Below are positions 16,536 to 25,970 of a stretch of 64,000 nucleotides of DNA, piece after piece. The stretch is from Wohlfahrtiimonas larvae_A. GTDB taxonomy: Bacteria; Pseudomonadota; Gammaproteobacteria; Cardiobacteriales; Wohlfahrtiimonadaceae. The notes below the pieces were generated by a model. The model was not told the DNA's origin and did not search any database. It saw nothing but the letters and a program-made list of their open reading frames with translations. Position numbers and translations under genes: made by a program. The stretch lies in the NCBI GenBank assembly GCA_040394195.1, contig JBEBSR010000003.1, positions 1 through 64,000 on the forward strand, written 5' to 3'. Positions within the stretch are counted from its first letter, which is position 1. The number at the start of each line of letters is the position of its first letter.

Positions 16536-18623
16536 TTATTTTTTCTTCGCTGGTGGAAGATCTGTACAAGAGCCTTCCGCAACTTCTGCTGCCATCCCTA
16601 CAGATTCGATCAAAGTAGGATGAGGATGAATTGTGTGGGCAATATCCAATACATCAGCGGACATTTCAACTGCAAATGCAATTTCACCAATTAAGTCACC
16701 AGCATTAATACCTACAACTGCACCACCTAAAATGGTTTTAGTTTCAGGATCGAAGATTAACTTAGTTAAACCTTCTTCACGAGAACTTGCTAATGCTTTA
16801 CCACTTGCACTCCATGGGAATACAGATTTTTCATAAGGGATACCTTTAGCTTTAGCTTCAGTTTCCGTTAAACCAGCCCATGAAATTTCAGGATCAGTAT
16901 AAGCAACAGATGGGATTTGTTTGATATCAAAGAAGCGTTTATGACCAGCACAAACTTCGGCTGCAACATGTGCTTCATGAACAGCTTTATGTGCTAGCAT
17001 TGGTTGGCCAACGATATCACCAATTGCAAAAATATTTCCAATGTTTGTACGCATTTGTTTATCAACATTGATAAAGCCACGATCTGTTACATTTAGACCT
17101 GCATTTTGTGCATCTAATTTCAAGCCATTCGGTGCACGGCCAATTGCCACTAACACATAGTCATAAACTTGTGCTTCGCTTGGTGCATTTTCACCTTCAA
17201 AGTTAACTTTAATGCCTTCAGGTAATGCTTCTGCACCCACAACTTTAGTTTTGAACATCAATTTGCTGAAACGATCTTTGTTATATTTTTCAAAGACTTT
17301 TGTTAAATCACGGTCAGCACCTGGAATGAAGCCTTCTGTGAATTCAACAATTTCAACATTTGATCCTAAGTTAGAGTAAACAGTTGCCATTTCTAAGCCG
17401 ATGATACCGCCACCGATGACTAACATACGCTTAGGAATTTCACGTAATTCCAATGCACCTGTTGAATCGATGATGCGAGGATCTTCTGGCATGAATGGCA
17501 ATTTAATCGCATGAGAACCTGCTGCAATGATTGCTTTATCAAATGATAATACGCGAGTTGTGCCATCAGCTTGTTGAATATTTAAGTGATGATCATCTTT
17601 AAATGATGCAATCCCTTGAATCACTTCAACTTTACGCATTTTAGCCATGCCAGCTAAGCCACCTGTTAATTTACTCACAACAGATGATTTATAGTTACGA
17701 ATTTCATCCAATTCAACGCGTGGTGCATCAAAGTAGATACCTGCATTTTTCAAATGAACTTCAGCTTCTTCTTTAGCTTTTACAACGTGCAATAATGCTT
17801 TTGAAGGGATACAACCTACGTTTAAGCAAACGCCACCTAACGTAGAATATTTTTCAATCATCGCAACTTTTAAGCCAAGATCAGCTGCGCGGAATGCTGC
17901 TGAGTAACCACCAGGGCCAGCACCAATTACGACAACATCACAATCAAGATTGGATGGTGCAGGCGTTGCTGCTGTTACTTGAACTTCAGGTTCAGATACT
18001 TTTGGTGTTTCAGTTGGTTTAGCTTCTGCTTTAGGCGCAGCGACTGATCCGCCAACTGTTGCGCGAGCAATCGTTGAACCTTCTTTCACTTGATCGCCAA
18101 CTTTAACTAAAACTTCAGTAATTACGCCATCCACTTCAGCAGGAACATCCATTGAAGCTTTGTCTGATTCTAAAGTTAATAAGTTTTGATCTTTAGTGAT
18201 GCTATCACCCACAGCAAATGCAACATCAATCACATCAACGCTGTCAAAGTTACCAATGTTAGGGATTTTGATGTCGATTACTTGTGATGCTGATGCGGCA
18301 ACAGATGCTGCTTCCACTTTTGGTGCAGGTGCTACTGTTTCAGTTTTAGCTTCAGCAACTTTAGGTTCAGATGCAGCAGGTGCTACTGCACCAGCTTCGA
18401 TCATTGCAACTACATCGCCTTCTTTCACTTGATCGCCAACTTTCACTAAAATTTCAGTGATTTTGCCAGCGATGTCAGAAGGTACTTCCATGGATGCTTT
18501 ATCTGATTCTAGTGTTAGGATGTTTTGATCAATTTCTATCATATCACCAACATTCATTAGAACTTCAATCACATCAACAGCATCAAAATTGCCGATATTA
18601 GGAATTTTTAATTCAATAGCCAT
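16536..18623 (-). CDS. lpdA: dihydrolipoamide dehydrogenase (E3) with two N-terminal lipoyl domains
   Basis: E3 of the pyruvate dehydrogenase complex, reoxidising dihydrolipoamide with NAD. Unlike E. coli Lpd (474 residues), this 695-residue protein begins with two lipoyl domains, with lipoyl-lysines at Lys42 and Lys155, both in ESDKASM, joined by Ala/Pro/Glu linkers. The flavoenzyme starts near 226: FAD motif GAGPGG, redox disulfide Cys266/Cys271 (GGVCLNVGC), and the C-terminal active-site His in HPHPTL. Lipoyl-E3 fusions are known in Neisseria and some other proteobacteria. It is last of aceE-aceF-lpdA, nine bases after aceF. Confidence 0.95.
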   Translation of the reverse strand: MAIELKIPNIGNFDAVDVIEVLMNVGDMIEIDQNILTLESDKASMEVPSDIAGKITEILVKVGDQVKEGDVVAMIEAGAVAPAASEPKVAEAKTETVAPAPKVEAASVAASASQVIDIKIPNIGNFDSVDVIDVAFAVGDSITKDQNLLTLESDKASMDVPAEVDGVITEVLVKVGDQVKEGSTIARATVGGSVAAPKAEAKPTETPKVSEPEVQVTAATPAPSNLDCDVVVIGAGPGGYSAAFRAADLGLKVAMIEKYSTLGGVCLNVGCIPSKALLHVVKAKEEAEVHLKNAGIYFDAPRVELDEIRNYKSSVVSKLTGGLAGMAKMRKVEVIQGIASFKDDHHLNIQQADGTTRVLSFDKAIIAAGSHAIKLPFMPEDPRIIDSTGALELREIPKRMLVIGGGIIGLEMATVYSNLGSNVEIVEFTEGFIPGADRDLTKVFEKYNKDRFSKLMFKTKVVGAEALPEGIKVNFEGENAPSEAQVYDYVLVAIGRAPNGLKLDAQNAGLNVTDRGFINVDKQMRTNIGNIFAIGDIVGQPMLAHKAVHEAHVAAEVCAGHKRFFDIKQIPSVAYTDPEISWAGLTETEAKAKGIPYEKSVFPWSASGKALASSREEGLTKLIFDPETKTILGGAVVGINAGDLIGEIAFAVEMSADVLDIAHTIHPHPTLIESVGMAAEVAEGSCTDLPPAKKK

Positions 18624-18632
18624 AATCGTTCC

Positions 18633-19943
18633 TTATACTAAAATGCGGCGCATATCTGCCAAGCATTGGTTTAAGTGAACAACGAAGCGCGCGCCAGCTG
18701 CACCATCAATCACACGATGATCGTATGATAATGATAACGGTAACATTAAGCGTGGTTCGAATTCTTTACCATTCCAAACTGGTTTCATGATAGAACGAGA
18801 AACGCCTAGGATTGCAACTTCAGGCGCATTGATGATTGGGGTAAATGCTGTACCGCCAATACCACCCAATGAAGAGATTGTGAAACAACCACCTTGCATT
18901 TGATCTGGTTTCAATTTGCCATCACGTGCCAATTTTGCTAATTCGCCCATTTCAGCTGCGATTTCAATCACACTCTTCTTATCACAATCACGAATGACTG
19001 GAACCACTAAACCATTTGGCGTATCTGCTGCAAAACCAATGTGGAAGTAGTTTTTCAAGATTAAATCATCACCATCTAAAGAGCTATTGAATTCTGGGAA
19101 TTTCTGTAAAGCGTGAACACAAGCCTTCACTAAGAATGCAAGCATTGTTACTTTCTTGCCAGATTTCTCATTTTCTTTATTCAGCATTACACGGAATGCT
19201 TCTAAATCTGTCACATCGCTTTCATCAAACTGAGTCACATGAGGAATCATTGCCCAGTTGCGCGCTAAGTTAGCGCCAGAAATCTTCTTAATGCGTGACA
19301 TTGGTTCGCGAGTGATTTCACCAAATTTAGCGAAATCAACTTTTGGCCAAGGTAATAAGCTTAAACCGCCACCATTTGTAGTCGCGACAGAACCAACGCT
19401 ACCAGAGCCTGACATGATGGATTTAACGTGTGCAACAACGTCTTCACGCATGATGCGTAATTTAGGACCAGAACCTTTTACTTGATTCAAGTCTGCACCC
19501 AATTCACGCGCAAATGCACGAACAGATGGGGAAGCATGTGCACCTGAGAAATCAAGGTTAGATTGGCTTGCAGCAGGTGCTGAAGTTTGCACTGGCGCAG
19601 CAACTGGTGCTGGTTTTGGTGCTTCTACTTGTGGTGCAGGTGCAGGTTTTGCTTCAGCTTTTGGAGCTTCTTCTGCTTTAGGTGCTGCAGGTGCAGATTC
19701 TGCACCTGTCGCTTCAATACGGAAAACCACATCGCCTTCTTTAACTTTATCACCAACTTTGACTAAGATCTCTTTGATCACGCCAGCTACGTCAGCAGGA
19801 ACATCCATAGATGCTTTATCAGATTCTAAAGTTAGTAAAGTGTCATCCTTTGCAACTGTATCGCCAACAGCAACAGGAATTTCAATGACATCTACTTCAT
19901 CAAAGTTTCCGATATCAGGCAGTTTCATTTCTATCATTGCCAT
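18633..19943 (-). CDS. aceF: dihydrolipoyl acetyltransferase (E2 of pyruvate dehydrogenase)
   Basis: Transfers the acetyl group from lipoamide to CoA and forms the core of the complex. At 436 residues it is much shorter than E. coli AceF (630) because it has one lipoyl domain (Lys43 in ESDKASM) instead of three; the missing swinging arms are on E3. An Ala/Pro-rich linker leads to the peripheral-subunit-binding domain (about 135-172, SPSVRAFARELG), and the catalytic domain carries His409 and Asp413 in YDHRVID. It lies 31 bases after aceE. Confidence 0.95.
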   Translation of the reverse strand: MAMIEMKLPDIGNFDEVDVIEIPVAVGDTVAKDDTLLTLESDKASMDVPADVAGVIKEILVKVGDKVKEGDVVFRIEATGAESAPAAPKAEEAPKAEAKPAPAPQVEAPKPAPVAAPVQTSAPAASQSNLDFSGAHASPSVRAFARELGADLNQVKGSGPKLRIMREDVVAHVKSIMSGSGSVGSVATTNGGGLSLLPWPKVDFAKFGEITREPMSRIKKISGANLARNWAMIPHVTQFDESDVTDLEAFRVMLNKENEKSGKKVTMLAFLVKACVHALQKFPEFNSSLDGDDLILKNYFHIGFAADTPNGLVVPVIRDCDKKSVIEIAAEMGELAKLARDGKLKPDQMQGGCFTISSLGGIGGTAFTPIINAPEVAILGVSRSIMKPVWNGKEFEPRLMLPLSLSYDHRVIDGAAGARFVVHLNQCLADMRRILV

Positions 19944-19974
19944 AATCTTTTATCCTTTTCTTATTCGGTCAATA

Positions 19975-22650
19975 TTAAAGAGAGATTGGGTTTTTCTTGT
20001 GAGCATCGATGCCATATTTGTTGATTGCTTCTGCAACAACACTTGCTTCGATTGCACCTTGATCTGCCAATTCTTTCAATGCAGCAACAGTTACGTAGTA
20101 ACGGTTCACTTCAAAGAACTCACGCAATTTGCCACGAGTATCTGAGCGGCCAAAACCATCTGTGCCTAACACTTTATATGGTGCTTTGATTGCTGAACGA
20201 ATTTGCTCACCAAATAAACGAATATAGTCAGATGCTGCAACAACTGGTGCAGTAGAATCATTCAATAATTCAGCAACATGAGAAACACGAGGTTTATCTG
20301 TTGGATGAAGCATGTTGTGGCGTTCTACATCTTGTACATCACGTGCAAGGATGTTGAAGCTTGGGCAACCATAAAGATCTGCATCTACGCCCCAATCTGC
20401 TTTCAATAAGTCAGCAGCAGCGATAACTTCGCGGAAGATTGTACCTGAACCTAATAAGCGAACGCGTTTTGCTGAATCTGGGTTTTCACCTTTCTTCAAT
20501 AAGTACATACCTTTTAAGATATCTGCTTCAGCGCCTTGTGGCATTTCAGGATGGCTATAGTTTTCGTTCATGATGGTTAAGTAATAGAACACATCTTCTT
20601 GATCTTGCATCATGCGCTTCAAACCATCTTGCATGATTACAGCCAATTCAAATTGGAATGTAGGATCATACGATACACAGTTTGGAATCAGCTGAGCCAA
20701 GATATGGCTATGGCCATCTTCATGCTGTAAGCCTTCGCCATTCAATGTTGTACGGCCAGAAGTACCACCCATTAAGAAACCACGAGCGCGTTGATCGCCT
20801 GCAGCCCAAACTAAGTCTAAACAACGTTGCAATTGGAACATTGAGTAGCATACGAAGAATGGAATCATTGGAACGTTGCTCACTGAGTAAGATGTGGATG
20901 CTGCGATCCATGAGCTTACTGCACCAGCTTCGTTGATACCTTCTTGTAGTACTTGTCCATCTTTTGCTTCTTTGTAGTACATCAATTGGTCAGCATCTTG
21001 TGGCACATAGTTTTGACCCGCTTGAGACCAGATACCTAATTGTCTGAATAAACCTTCCATACCGAATGTGCGCGATTCATCCACAACGATTGGTACAACA
21101 TGTTTACCAATAGCTTTATCTTTTAGGATCGTATTCAACATACGAACGAACGCCATAGTTGTAGAGATTTCACGGCCTTCTTGTGTTGCAGTTAATTGTG
21201 CTTTGAAAGCTTCCAATTGTGGTGCAGGCAAAGGATTGTCAGTTTTCTTGCGACGTTTTGGCAAGTAACCATGCAATGCTTCACGGCGTTCACGGAGATA
21301 TTTCATCTCTGGTGAGTCTTCAGCAGGGCGGATGAATTTTAACTCTTCTATTTCTTCATCTGTTACTGGAATTTCAAAACGATCACGGAATGCACGTAAA
21401 GTTTCTGTACCAATTTTTTTCTGTTGATGTGAAGTGTTTTGCGCTTCACCTTCTTGACCCATGCCGTAACCTTTGATAGTTTTGATCAACAATACTGAAG
21501 GTTGGCCTTCATGTTTAATTGCAGAATCATAAGCAGCATAAATTTTATTTTCATCATGGCCACCACGATTTAAGCGCCATACATCATTATCTGACATATG
21601 TGCAACCATTTGGCGAAGTTCTGGCGTATTGAAGAAATGCTCACGAACATATGCACCATTGCGTGATTTATATGTTTGATAATCACCATCAATTGCTTCC
21701 ATCATGCGTTTACGCAAGATACCTTTTTCATCTTGAGCCAACAATGCATCCCAGCCGTTGCCCCAGATTAATTTAATCACATTCCAATGGTTACCACGGA
21801 AGTTAGATTCTAATTCTTGAATGATCTTACCATTACCACGAACAGGGCCATCTAAACGCTGTAAGTTACAGTTAACGATGAAGATTAAGTTGTCTAATTT
21901 TTCACGACCAGCCAATGAGATTGCACCCAATGATTCTGGCTCATCCATTTCACCGTCACCGCAGAAACACCATACTTTACGTTTTGATGTATCAGCCAAA
22001 CCACGAGCATGGAGATATTTTAAGAAGCGAGCTTGATAGATCGCTTGCATTGGACCTAAGCCCATTGAAACTGTAGGGAATTGCCAGAAATCGTCTTGCA
22101 ACCAAGGGTGAGGATAAGAAGGTAAGCCTTTGCCATCTACTTCACGACGGAAGTTAAGCATTTGTTCTTCTGTAATGCGACCTTCCAAGAAAGCACGAGC
22201 ATAAATACCAGGGCTTGAGTGACCTTGGAAGAAAATTAGATCTCCACCATGATCATTGCCTTCTGGGCCATGCCAGAAATGATTGAAACCAACTTCCCAC
22301 ATTGTAGCTAGAGAAGCATAACTTGCGATATGTCCGCCTAATGATGAATCTGCTAAATTAGTCTTAACGATTAAGGCCATAGCATTCCAGCGGTTATATG
22401 CGCGGATTCTATGTTCGATATCTGAATTCCCAGGAAAAGCTGGTTGCTCATGCACAGGAATTGTATTGATGTACTCTGTTGTACCAGAGAAGGGAACTTC
22501 GATGCCATCACGATGTGTACGTTCAATGATCTGATCTAACAAGAAACGAGCTCGCTCTTTACCTTCAGTCTTGATTACGCTTTCAATGGAGGCAATCCAA
22601 TCTTGGGTTTCGATTGGATCGATATCTTGAATAGTTTTTAAATCGCTCAT
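19975..22650 (-). CDS. aceE: pyruvate dehydrogenase E1 component, homodimeric type
   Basis: Thiamine-diphosphate enzyme that decarboxylates pyruvate and reductively acetylates lipoyl domains. It is 891 residues, as E. coli AceE (887). The ThDP-binding motif CGDGEMDEPES...NCN is present, as are the AceE-type N-terminus (DIDPIETQDWIASIESV) and GTSGRTTLNGEGLQHEDGHS. AGGTGA precedes the ATG. It is first of the aceE-aceF-lpdA operon. No PdhR gene is adjacent; about 110 bases upstream, before rluE ends, must hold the promoter. Confidence 0.97.
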   Translation of the reverse strand: MSDLKTIQDIDPIETQDWIASIESVIKTEGKERARFLLDQIIERTHRDGIEVPFSGTTEYINTIPVHEQPAFPGNSDIEHRIRAYNRWNAMALIVKTNLADSSLGGHIASYASLATMWEVGFNHFWHGPEGNDHGGDLIFFQGHSSPGIYARAFLEGRITEEQMLNFRREVDGKGLPSYPHPWLQDDFWQFPTVSMGLGPMQAIYQARFLKYLHARGLADTSKRKVWCFCGDGEMDEPESLGAISLAGREKLDNLIFIVNCNLQRLDGPVRGNGKIIQELESNFRGNHWNVIKLIWGNGWDALLAQDEKGILRKRMMEAIDGDYQTYKSRNGAYVREHFFNTPELRQMVAHMSDNDVWRLNRGGHDENKIYAAYDSAIKHEGQPSVLLIKTIKGYGMGQEGEAQNTSHQQKKIGTETLRAFRDRFEIPVTDEEIEELKFIRPAEDSPEMKYLRERREALHGYLPKRRKKTDNPLPAPQLEAFKAQLTATQEGREISTTMAFVRMLNTILKDKAIGKHVVPIVVDESRTFGMEGLFRQLGIWSQAGQNYVPQDADQLMYYKEAKDGQVLQEGINEAGAVSSWIAASTSYSVSNVPMIPFFVCYSMFQLQRCLDLVWAAGDQRARGFLMGGTSGRTTLNGEGLQHEDGHSHILAQLIPNCVSYDPTFQFELAVIMQDGLKRMMQDQEDVFYYLTIMNENYSHPEMPQGAEADILKGMYLLKKGENPDSAKRVRLLGSGTIFREVIAAADLLKADWGVDADLYGCPSFNILARDVQDVERHNMLHPTDKPRVSHVAELLNDSTAPVVAASDYIRLFGEQIRSAIKAPYKVLGTDGFGRSDTRGKLREFFEVNRYYVTVAALKELADQGAIEASVVAEAINKYGIDAHKKNPISL

Positions 22651-22762
22651 ATTTCTTCACCTATTTTGAAATAATGTGATTGTAATATTTTCTATCTTTC
22701 TGAAATATTTACAAAATTAATCTGCTGAGCAGATGAATTGCTTTAAATGATAGCATGAAATT

Positions 22763-23329
22763 TTAAAATAAATCTGTTTGTGAAATAAAACACCAACTTC
22801 CTTGCTCTAAATTTTTGGTAAATAAATTTAACTTGCCAATTTTAACTCTGACGAGTCGTAAACAGGGGAAACCTATGGCAGCACACATTCTTCGGACTTG
22901 TCGATTTTTTCCTTCGGTAATTGTGATGCTGATCCATGTAGTGGGAATGTTTTTTCTTTCACGAATAGGTGGTATACGTTCCCATAAATTTTCAGGCTCT
23001 GGAATGATTTCTGCAGCTGCTGGTAATGTTGTGAATTCTTTGAGTTGAATGCCTTTGTGCAACTGAGCAATAGCTTCTTCTGTCACAGTGCCTTCCACTT
23101 GTGCCCAATAGGTTTTAGCAACTTTGAACTTTGGAGAAGCAATCTTGGCTTGTAGTTTTCCATCATTAGTTAATAAGAGTAATCCCTCACTATCTGTATC
23201 TAGTCGGCCAGCAGGATAGTATCCCTGTAACGAAACATACGACTTTAAAGTCGTATGTTTTTCGTGCTCAGAAAATTGTGAAATAACACCAAATGGCTTA
23301 TTCAGTACAATTAAAGGTGTTGTTTTCAT
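22763..23329 (-). CDS. rluE: RluE-type 23S rRNA pseudouridine synthase
   Basis: RsuA/RluE-family pseudouridine synthase, 188 residues, without an S4 domain as in E. coli RluE, which makes pseudouridine 2457 of 23S rRNA. The catalytic Asp44 lies in GRLDTDSEGLLLLTNDG, and GKNRQVRRM near the C-terminus is diagnostic. The ATG overlaps the TGA stop of the carboxypeptidase gene upstream by one base, implying translational coupling; a GTG three bases earlier is an alternative start. It ends the aminopeptidase-carboxypeptidase-rluE unit. Confidence 0.9.
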   Translation of the reverse strand: MKTTPLIVLNKPFGVISQFSEHEKHTTLKSYVSLQGYYPAGRLDTDSEGLLLLTNDGKLQAKIASPKFKVAKTYWAQVEGTVTEEAIAQLHKGIQLKEFTTLPAAAEIIPEPENLWERIPPIRERKNIPTTWISITITEGKNRQVRRMCAAIGFPCLRLVRVKIGKLNLFTKNLEQGSWCFISQTDLF

Positions 23330-24573
23330 CACTTTCCTACGACCATACAGTCGTTACCGCTTTGTTTTAATTGATTACATGCCAATGTAGCATTTTCGTA
23401 GTCAAAACCAGATAAACGAGCTCGATATAAATTATCTATGAGGACAATATCTATCTTTCCTTGCTTCAATTTTCTATGTGCTATGCGTGCGCGATCTTGT
23501 GCAGATTTACGATTTTTATAAGCACCTACTTGAATAGAAGCTGGAGATTGTGGATTGGATTGATAAGTTGCCGTGCTTGTTGAAATGAGCTTAATTGTTG
23601 GAATATTAGGTGTTTTATCATTATTAACGATTGTAACTGAGTTCTTGTTGTTTGATGCTTTAACCAATTGAGGTGTTTTCGTATCATCATAACCAACTAA
23701 CATGTCTTCTGTGATTGTAGGAGAAATTGATGGATTACGGCGGTTACGTTTTAATGCATCGAATGAATCATCCATAATTTGCACCATAATATTGTCACGT
23801 GAAGCTGTGTTTTTACCACCAATAACAACTGCAAATAAACGTGTATTGCCACGTTGAGCACTGGTTACTAAGTTTGAACCTGATTTACGAATATAGCCTG
23901 TTTTAATGCCATCAGCACCCACTAACATTTGATTCACGCGGTTATGGCCCTTAACTTCATAGCCATCGTACCAAAAGCTTGTCATCTTAAATAAAGGATA
24001 ATGTTTAGGATGATGGTTATATAAAGCCACACCTAAAGTCACCATGTCTTGTGCTGTTGTATACTGTGAATCATTAGGCAAACCATGAGGATTTACAAAA
24101 TTTGTATTCTTCATGCCTAAACGTTTAGCTGTTTGGTTCATGCGTTTCGCAAATCCAACTTCAGAACCACCAATGTGTTCTGCAACAGCAATGGCAACAT
24201 TGTTAGCAGATTGTACAATCAATGCTTTTACAGCTGTTTCTACAGTAATTGTAGCACCCGCTGGAATGCGTTTGCCTGATTTGTATTTCAAACAAGAACA
24301 TTCAGCTTGGGAGGCTTTTTGAGAAATTCTGATGCGTTGATTCATTTTGATTTTACCTTTCGATAAATCTTCAAATAGAATGTACAGCGTCATCATCTTA
24401 GTCAATGAAGCAGGGTAGCGACGTTGATTCGCATCATGTTCATAAATAACTTTACCAGTATTAGGTTCTATAACAAGTGCAGAGAAGCCTGTGTTGGCAT
24501 AAGCAAAACCACCCAAGCTACCAATGGCTGGTAGCAAGCATGTGATTATGATTTTTTGTAGTAATTTTTTCAT
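23329..24573 (-). CDS. D-alanyl-D-alanine carboxypeptidase (S11) with C-terminal SPOR domain
   Basis: Periplasmic low-molecular-weight PBP that trims the terminal D-Ala of peptidoglycan stem peptides. An N-terminal signal peptide (about 1-26) precedes the S11 domain with Ser56-x-x-Lys59 (SLTK), Ser122-Ala-Asn and Lys224-Thr-Gly. Instead of the C-terminal beta domain and amphipathic anchor of E. coli DacA, residues from about 335 form a SPOR domain (SIQVGAYKNRKSAQ ... YRARLSGF), which binds glycan denuded of stem peptides at division sites. The start overlaps the upstream aminopeptidase stop (ATGA). The fusion suggests septal carboxypeptidase action. Confidence 0.9.
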   Translation of the reverse strand: MKKLLQKIIITCLLPAIGSLGGFAYANTGFSALVIEPNTGKVIYEHDANQRRYPASLTKMMTLYILFEDLSKGKIKMNQRIRISQKASQAECSCLKYKSGKRIPAGATITVETAVKALIVQSANNVAIAVAEHIGGSEVGFAKRMNQTAKRLGMKNTNFVNPHGLPNDSQYTTAQDMVTLGVALYNHHPKHYPLFKMTSFWYDGYEVKGHNRVNQMLVGADGIKTGYIRKSGSNLVTSAQRGNTRLFAVVIGGKNTASRDNIMVQIMDDSFDALKRNRRNPSISPTITEDMLVGYDDTKTPQLVKASNNKNSVTIVNNDKTPNIPTIKLISTSTATYQSNPQSPASIQVGAYKNRKSAQDRARIAHRKLKQGKIDIVLIDNLYRARLSGFDYENATLACNQLKQSGNDCMVVGK

Positions 24574-25946
24574 AGATCAATCTCAAAATGTTGAGCCAAG
24601 CCATAGTATGCGGCACGTAAACCCATTGCTTCACCACCAATAGGGCGGCCTTTGCGATTGCGGATATTCCATGCCATAACATCGATATGTGCGAATGGCA
24701 CATTATCGCTTAAAAAATGCGTTAAGAAAAGAGCTGCTGTGATTGCACCGCCATAAGGTTGAGTGGATGAGTTCAAAATGTCCGCAAATTTTGTTTCAAT
24801 CCAATCATTGTATGCTTGATGCAATGGCATGCGCCATAAGCCATCCGTCTTTTGTTGACTTAAATTGACTAAACTCAAAGCTAATTGATCATCATTAGAA
24901 AATAGTGCAGGTAGTTCTGTACCTAACGCAACACGAGCCGCACCTGTTAATGTTGCAAAGTTTACAATAGCATCAGGAGATTGCTCGCAAGCGTAACTGA
25001 TTGCATCTGCTAAAACTAAACGGCCTTCTGCATCTGTATTATCAATTTCAACAGTTGAGCCATTGCGCGCCTTAATAATATCGCCAGGGCGCATTGCTGT
25101 ACTGGAAATAGAGTTTTCAACGATTGGTAATAATAAGCGTAATTGCACAGGCCACTCTTCTTTAATGATCCAGTTTGCCAACGCTAAAGCATGAGCAGAA
25201 CCACCCATATCTTTTTTCATTAAACGCATGCCATTAGCAGGCTTAATATCTAAACCACCACTGTCAAATGTTACACCTTTACCAATCAATGTTAGCTTTG
25301 GATGGTCAGCTGATCCATAAGTCACTTCCACTAAACATGGAGCAAACTCACTGCCATGTCCAACATGATAGATTAATGGGAAGTTTTGTTCCAAAAGCTC
25401 TTCATCTTTAATGACTTTTACTGTGCATTTTTGAGATGACAATAAATTCTGTGCATATTGTGCTAAAGATTCAGGGTTCAAATGGTTCGGTGGGCGATTA
25501 ATCAAAGTACGTGTTATATAATGTGCTTCAATTTCGTTCACTAATTTCTTACGGTCCAATTCTTTTGGGAATAAGATCTGTACATTAGGCTGTTTAGATT
25601 CTTTGAATTCATTGTATTGATAAGCACCTAAAGCAAAGCCTAACAATAATTGATATTGGGCATCCAATGTTAAATCTTCATTCGCAATGTAGTAAACGCC
25701 TTGCGGTGCTTTGGTATAGAAATTACCTAAAGAAAACATTTCTTCAACGGAATCAAATTTAACCAAAATTTTGCTGATAGCACCTGTTTCATCTGGAATT
25801 ACTAATAATTCAGGCTCATTGTCTAAAGATTGATGAACCCAATTTTGCTCAAAAGGAGAGAAAGCAAAATCTGATAACTGATGATATAAATAAATTGGTA
25901 CAGCTTTAACCATAGATGGTGCATTAATCAGTAATTCATGAAACAT
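24570..25946 (-). CDS. M17 leucyl aminopeptidase family protein
   Basis: Cytosolic di-metal aminopeptidase removing N-terminal residues from peptides. It is 458 residues with the M17 metal and active-site motifs: GKGVTFDSGGLDIKP near 220-235, a KKDMGG segment, and the signature NTDAEGRLVL near 303. The length and N-terminal half fit the shorter PepA-like family found beside cell-envelope genes rather than E. coli PepA (503). GGAGAG precedes the ATG. It follows ftsK after 24 bases and overlaps the carboxypeptidase gene by four. Confidence 0.92.
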   Translation of the reverse strand: MFHELLINAPSMVKAVPIYLYHQLSDFAFSPFEQNWVHQSLDNEPELLVIPDETGAISKILVKFDSVEEMFSLGNFYTKAPQGVYYIANEDLTLDAQYQLLLGFALGAYQYNEFKESKQPNVQILFPKELDRKKLVNEIEAHYITRTLINRPPNHLNPESLAQYAQNLLSSQKCTVKVIKDEELLEQNFPLIYHVGHGSEFAPCLVEVTYGSADHPKLTLIGKGVTFDSGGLDIKPANGMRLMKKDMGGSAHALALANWIIKEEWPVQLRLLLPIVENSISSTAMRPGDIIKARNGSTVEIDNTDAEGRLVLADAISYACEQSPDAIVNFATLTGAARVALGTELPALFSNDDQLALSLVNLSQQKTDGLWRMPLHQAYNDWIETKFADILNSSTQPYGGAITAALFLTHFLSDNVPFAHIDVMAWNIRNRKGRPIGGEAMGLRAAYYGLAQHFEIDL

Positions 25947-25970
25947 TTTCTCTCTCCAATCTGTTAATTT

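Noticed and set aside
22715..22740. terminator between rluE and aceE
   Set aside because: The short ATCTGCT/AGCAGAT symmetry has almost no loop and no T run, so it is not supported as a terminator.
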